A stretch of 64,000 bases of DNA from Acidimicrobiaceae bacterium (GTDB taxonomy: Bacteria; Actinomycetota; Acidimicrobiia; Acidimicrobiales; Poriferisodalaceae). The stretch covers positions 168,423-232,422 of the forward strand of contig PBMG01000007.1 in assembly GCA_002722565.1 (NCBI GenBank). Reading direction: 5' to 3'. Each line of letters starts with the position of its first letter. Position 1 is the first letter of the stretch. Shown piece by piece: positions 60,736 through 64,000 of the stretch. The position numbers and the translations under genes are program-made. The notes beneath the pieces are model-generated. The model ran no database searches. It was not told the origin of the DNA and saw only the letters and a program-made list of their open reading frames with translations.

Positions 60736-61614
60736 ATGGCTATTGATCCGAACGCGGTAGGTGCGACAGGCGATCCCGTCGAACGTTCCTGGGGTTATCG
60801 CGACTCTCTGCTGTATGCGGTTGGAATTGGAGCGGGTGCCGAAGACCCGGTCGGCACAGAACTCGAATTCACGACCAACAACTCCAAGGGCATCGAACAA
60901 CAAACCTTTCCGACCCAGGGTGTGGTCATCGGTTTTGGGGCGGGTGGCGCCTTAGGAAAAGTTGGCGAGATTGACTGGGGTCGAGTGCTGCACGGCTCTC
61001 AGGGCGTCAGTTTGCACCAGCCAATCCCAGTTGGCGGCACCGTGGTAGTAGAAGAAAAAGTCAGTGGCATTTGGGATAAAGGCGAAGGGAAGAACGCAAT
61101 TATTGAAACTGAGGCCAAAGCCACTTTGAAGGAAACTGGTGAACCTCTTTTCGACTTACGAGGATCACTCGTTGTTCGCGGTTCGGGCGGATTTGGCGGT
61201 CAAGAAGGCAACACTGCGCCTCAGGTTCATGCACCGGAAGTGGCTCCAGATAATGAAGTTACGTATCAAACAAGACCCGACCAGGCATTGACGTACAGAT
61301 TGTCCGGCGATTACAACCCGCTGCACAGTGACCCTTGGTTTGCCACTGAGTTGGGCGGATTCCCAAAGCCCATATTGCATGGTCTATGTACATATGGGTT
61401 TACTGGTCGCGCATTGCTCCACGAACTGTGTGGAAGTGATCCAAACCGGTTTAAGAGCATGGACTCGAGGTTCTCGTCACCTGTCTTCCCAGGCGATGCT
61501 CTGACGGTTCAAATGTGGGTAGAGGAAGGCCAAGCGACATATCGCACCATCGCCCAAAAAGGCACTCCCGAAGAACGAGTGGTTATTGACAACGGCCTTT
61601 GCGTCTTCTCTTAA
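60736..61614 (+). CDS. MaoC-family enoyl-CoA hydratase 2
   Basis: The 292-residue protein is a double hot-dog hydratase 2: RLSGDYNPLHSDPWFATELG, then GFPKPILHGLCTYGFTGRAL, carries the catalytic Asp and His. Together with the SDR gene it forms a split version of MFE-2: (R)-specific hydration of 2-enoyl-CoA and oxidation of the (R)-3-hydroxy product. Its N-terminal half includes the other hot-dog copy. It is the last gene of the operon and convergent with nucS. Confidence 0.92.
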   Translation: MAIDPNAVGATGDPVERSWGYRDSLLYAVGIGAGAEDPVGTELEFTTNNSKGIEQQTFPTQGVVIGFGAGGALGKVGEIDWGRVLHGSQGVSLHQPIPVGGTVVVEEKVSGIWDKGEGKNAIIETEAKATLKETGEPLFDLRGSLVVRGSGGFGGQEGNTAPQVHAPEVAPDNEVTYQTRPDQALTYRLSGDYNPLHSDPWFATELGGFPKPILHGLCTYGFTGRALLHELCGSDPNRFKSMDSRFSSPVFPGDALTVQMWVEEGQATYRTIAQKGTPEERVVIDNGLCVFS

Positions 61615-61647
61615 AATAGATTGAGCTTTAGATTGCCTTTGCGGTGC

Positions 61648-62319
61648 TCAGAAAAGTTTAAGTTCATCACTCTCGATGCCCCGCAACTCGTCGTAGTCCA
61701 GTACTAAGCATTTGATACCGCGGTCTTCGGCAAGGACGCGGGCTTGCGGCTTTATTTCTTGGGCTGCAAAGATTCCGCTGACCGGCCTGAGATTCCCGTC
61801 TCGGTTCAGATAATCGAGGTACCTGGTCAACTGTTCGACTCCGTCAATCTCGCCCCTTCGTTTTATTTCGATAGCGACAGCCTCGCCCTGATGATCTCGG
61901 CAAAGAAGATCAACTGGTCCGATGTCGGTCGGGTACTCCCTTCTTACGAGCACCATGCCATCAGCAATCTTGTCGACGTTTGCAGCAAGTAATTCTTGAA
62001 GGTGAGCCTCGACTCCATCTTTTTGGAGGCCAGGGTCGATTCCCATCTCTTCAGAAAAATCTGAAATTACTCGGTGGAGTTGAATCGTCAATTTCTCTTT
62101 TTTTTCGTTGGTGACCAGCCAAGTTAATTCGTCGTCAGCTGTTGACTCGTGGACAGTATTTGGAGCGTTCATCCAGTTAAGGGGTTTATAAGCCCCGCCA
62201 TCGGCGTGAATAGAGATAGAGCCATCGGCCTTAATCATGATGAGGCGAATCGCCTCTGCAAGGTGTGCGTCTAGTCGCCCTGAGTAATCAACTGTGCAGT
62301 TCGCAATAACTAGACGCAT
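61648..62319 (-). CDS. nucS: endonuclease NucS (EndoMS), mismatch-specific
   Basis: The 223-residue protein has the N-terminal DNA-binding beta domain and the C-terminal PD-(D/E)XK nuclease: Asp137 in [10 protein letters not shown], and Glu151 and Lys153 in [20 protein letters not shown]. The tail ESDELKLF ends in a hydrophobic LF, consistent with the C-terminal clamp-binding motif of NucS. In actinobacteria NucS replaces MutS/MutL, cutting both strands at mismatches to start repair. It is divergent from nothing close; it is the only gene between the hydratase and the metallo-hydrolase gene. Confidence 0.94.
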   Translation of the reverse strand: MRLVIANCTVDYSGRLDAHLAEAIRLIMIKADGSISIHADGGAYKPLNWMNAPNTVHESTADDELTWLVTNEKKEKLTIQLHRVISDFSEEMGIDPGLQKDGVEAHLQELLAANVDKIADGMVLVRREYPTDIGPVDLLCRDHQGEAVAIEIKRRGEIDGVEQLTRYLDYLNRDGNLRPVSGIFAAQEIKPQARVLAEDRGIKCLVLDYDELRGIESDELKLF

Positions 62320-62375
62320 GGAAAGCCGAAGTTAGTCACGGCTGGCGCTGGGTACGCGGATTATTGCTCAATACT

Positions 62376-63374
62376 TCAAAGGAGTTGATAGGTGGAAGTC
62401 AACTTGGGTTGACCGTGTTCGTCGAGCACTTCAGCTCTTCCTGTCTCGACCATGTGTAATAAGTGAGCATGGACTGACCCAGCCGCCGGGTACCAAAGCC
62501 GCTTGTCGTACTTCTCGTACATCACGGGGACGAAGTCGGCGATTTTTTGTGGACCGCTTTGCAAAAAGCCAATTATCTGATCTTCACGTTCTTCTCGGTG
62601 ATTGATGAAGCTTTGAACGTATTCAACTGGCTTAGGAATTGCTGGGCCGTGTGTTGGCCAGTAGCGCTGATGGTCGAGCGGGAGCAACTTCCTTAGAGAC
62701 TGCATGTAGTCCTTCATCGATCCATCTGGAGGCCCAACGACACTGGTAGCCCACCCCATAACGTGATCGCCCGAAAAAAGGCTTTTCTCTTCCTCTAATT
62801 CGAAACAAAGATGATTTGAGCAGTGACCAGGGGTGTGAATAGACCTGATCGTCCAGTTAGGTCCATGCACGATGTCGCCGTCCCTGAGAAATACGTCAGG
62901 CGAAAATTCTGTATCAGCGCCTTCGCGTTTGAGCTCTTCGGGAAGTTCTTCGAATTCTTTTCGGTATTGTTTTTGCTCTTTTTCCGAGATGAACTCTGAG
63001 AAGTCCACGCGGTCTTCGGGGTCGTCCTCTTTGACGCTTCCATGGGGACCGAAGCCATATGAAATAGCTCCAGTCCGTTCCTTGAGTTGTTTGGTTAAAG
63101 GAGAGTGGTCGCTATGTGTATGGGTTATAAAAGCATGGGTGATTTTTTCGTCGGGGCCAAGAGCGGCGAGGATGTCGTCCAAGTGGCTTTCTAGAGGCGG
63201 TCCGGGGTCTATGACAGCAATTTCCCCTTGGCCAACCAGGTATGTTCCTGTCCCTTTGTAGGTGAAAGGCGTCGGGTTCTTACAAATGACTCGTCTGATC
63301 AATGGCGTTACTTGATCACTGGCGCCATAGTTGAAGTCCCCTAAATCCTGATGGTGTTCGATTTTTGTTGCCAT
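62376..63374 (-). CDS. metallo-beta-lactamase fold hydrolase (LACTB2-like)
   Basis: The 332-residue protein has the HxHxDH motif in FITHTHSDHSPLTKQL, GHCSNHLCFELEEEKSLFSG, and GDHVMGWATS with the metal Asp, then the terminal helical C-terminal domain found in LACTB2-like proteins. Metal-dependent hydrolysis of thioesters, phosphodiesters or lactones is possible. An insertion near residues 120-150 (KEQKQYRKEFEELPEELKRE) is highly charged. Its start is 148 bases from the divergent yaaA start. Confidence 0.88.
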   Translation of the reverse strand: MATKIEHHQDLGDFNYGASDQVTPLIRRVICKNPTPFTYKGTGTYLVGQGEIAVIDPGPPLESHLDDILAALGPDEKITHAFITHTHSDHSPLTKQLKERTGAISYGFGPHGSVKEDDPEDRVDFSEFISEKEQKQYRKEFEELPEELKREGADTEFSPDVFLRDGDIVHGPNWTIRSIHTPGHCSNHLCFELEEEKSLFSGDHVMGWATSVVGPPDGSMKDYMQSLRKLLPLDHQRYWPTHGPAIPKPVEYVQSFINHREEREDQIIGFLQSGPQKIADFVPVMYEKYDKRLWYPAAGSVHAHLLHMVETGRAEVLDEHGQPKLTSTYQLL

Positions 63375-63522
63375 GACGCCCTACCTACAGGTCTTTTAGT
63401 GCTGGTCCTCAATTATGACGCGCACTGTAGCCGTGTTAATCAAGCTAGTTTGAACTAAGTGGTCACGTAGATCCTGAGTTGTTGCTTCGGAGTCCCTAAA
63501 CTCCAAATTGGAGGAACCCATT

Positions 63523-64000
63523 GTGTTGATTGTCTTATCACCTGCAAAGAGGCTCGACTTTGAATCGGAATTGCTGACGAGCAAGCACTCAGTGCCTGCG
63601 TTGATCGGTGACTCAGCTGAATTAGTGAAAGAGCTGGTCAAAAAATCACCAGCGGACCTAGGTCAACTCATGAATCTTTCGCCTTCCTTGGCGGATCTGA
63701 ACGCTGAACGTTTCCAAGATTGGGAAGAGGATTTCACTACGCATAATTCCCGAGCAGCGCTCTTGGCTTTTCAAGGCGATGTGTATGTGGGAATGGATGT
63801 GTCCCGATATACAGAACGTGATTTCACTCGAGCGCAAAAGACAATTCGAATTCTGTCGGGCTTGCATGGAGTGCTTAGACCTTTGGATCTGATCCAGCCG
63901 TATCGCCTTGAAATGGGGACAAGCCTGGTGACCTCGCGTGGTCAGGGACTTTACGAGTTCTGGGGTGACCGTATTAGCAAATTTCTGGCAGCGGATCTCG
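63523..64000 (+). CDS. yaaA: peroxide-stress protein YaaA (DUF328), 5' part, runs off window
   Basis: GTG 63523 with GGAGGA at 63510-63515 begins an open frame that reaches the window end. The 159 visible residues include LIVLSPAKRLDFESEL at the start, RAALLAFQGDVYVGMDVSRY, and the signature IRILSGLHGVLRPLDLIQPY followed by RLEMGTSL. YaaA family proteins limit free iron and protect DNA under hydrogen peroxide stress. The rest of the gene is outside. Confidence 0.9.
   Translation, partial: MLIVLSPAKRLDFESELLTSKHSVPALIGDSAELVKELVKKSPADLGQLMNLSPSLADLNAERFQDWEEDFTTHNSRAALLAFQGDVYVGMDVSRYTERDFTRAQKTIRILSGLHGVLRPLDLIQPYRLEMGTSLVTSRGQGLYEFWGDRISKFLAADL

Noticed and set aside
63396-63521. Short minus-strand frame (41 residues) between the metallo-hydrolase and yaaA
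   Set aside because: The longer version runs into yaaA. The short one ends plausibly but has no ribosome site and no recognisable pattern, so it remains unproven.
1-64000. Search for CRISPR arrays, insertion sequences, att sites, tRNA or rRNA
   Set aside because: No repeated spacer-like units, transposase frames, T-loop GTTCGAATC-type sequence or rRNA stretches were seen on reading both strands.

Overview
The window reads as chromosome from a free-living actinobacterium of moderate G+C, most plausibly a marine or other aquatic member of the class Acidimicrobiia. The placement is inferred from gene content. There is an F420 biosynthesis gene (cofC) with three F420-type luciferase-like oxidoreductases, mycothiol-linked enzymes (an Mca-like amidase and a maleylpyruvate-isomerase-family protein), the mismatch endonuclease NucS, an ImuA'/ImuB/DnaE2 mutagenesis cassette with actinobacterial LexA boxes, a DapD of actinobacterial type, and a large complement of acyl-CoA enzymes. 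I saw no insertion sequence, prophage, CRISPR array, tRNA or rRNA. Genes are tightly packed, with many 1-8 bp overlaps.

Positions 1-10.6 kb: the 3' end of an acyl-CoA synthetase; a DNA methyltransferase with an extra C-terminal nuclease-like domain and an overlapping small gene; a TauE-type transporter; an HU-like protein with promoter and terminator; a PIG-L deacetylase with cofC; a large glucoamylase-like unknown followed by rnhB and a methyltransferase; an acyl-CoA dehydrogenase; and a lone Nfu-N-like domain. Positions 10.6-21.7 kb: the SOS mutagenesis block, with imuA' and imuB behind one LexA box and dnaE2 about 5 kb further on behind a second. Between them lie a VanY-like peptidase, an FAH-family enzyme, a HAD phosphatase, a small membrane protein and an amidase.

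Positions 21.7-31.6 kb: a divergent Glu/Leu-dehydrogenase-like protein, a thioesterase, a TlpA-like lipoprotein, an MgtE-type transporter with a PhoU/TrkA-C regulator, an Mca-like amidase overlapping an SCP2-like gene, a thiolase, a 55-residue gene in the only large gap, an F420-type oxidoreductase and an enoyl-CoA hydratase. Positions 31.6-46 kb: a four-gene minus-strand operon (amidohydrolase, GIY-YIG-like protein, acyl-CoA dehydrogenase, CoA transferase), dapD, a nitronate monooxygenase, an SDR, mycothiol- and glutathione-transferase-like proteins, an R-hydratase pair with another F420 enzyme, MsrA and a third F420 enzyme.

Positions 46-64 kb: PAP2 phosphatase, two LysM lipoproteins and map; a serine hydrolase; a CoA transferase; a MoxR-VWA pair; a HAD phosphatase; an enoyl-CoA hydratase; HIT, CoaA, a geranylgeranyl-reductase-type flavoprotein and VanW; a split peroxisomal-type beta-oxidation pair (SDR plus MaoC); NucS; a metallo-hydrolase; and the start of yaaA.

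The main themes are catabolism of CoA-activated substrates, F420 and mycothiol redox chemistry, and genome maintenance (SOS mutasome, NucS, RNase HII). The least explained items are the methyltransferase-nuclease fusion with its coupled partner, the GIY-YIG-like gene inside an acyl-CoA operon, the MoxR-VWA pair with a degenerate HExxH motif, and the 55-residue gene. I did not find a clearly new multi-gene system. All family calls come from reading motifs by eye; no database search was possible.
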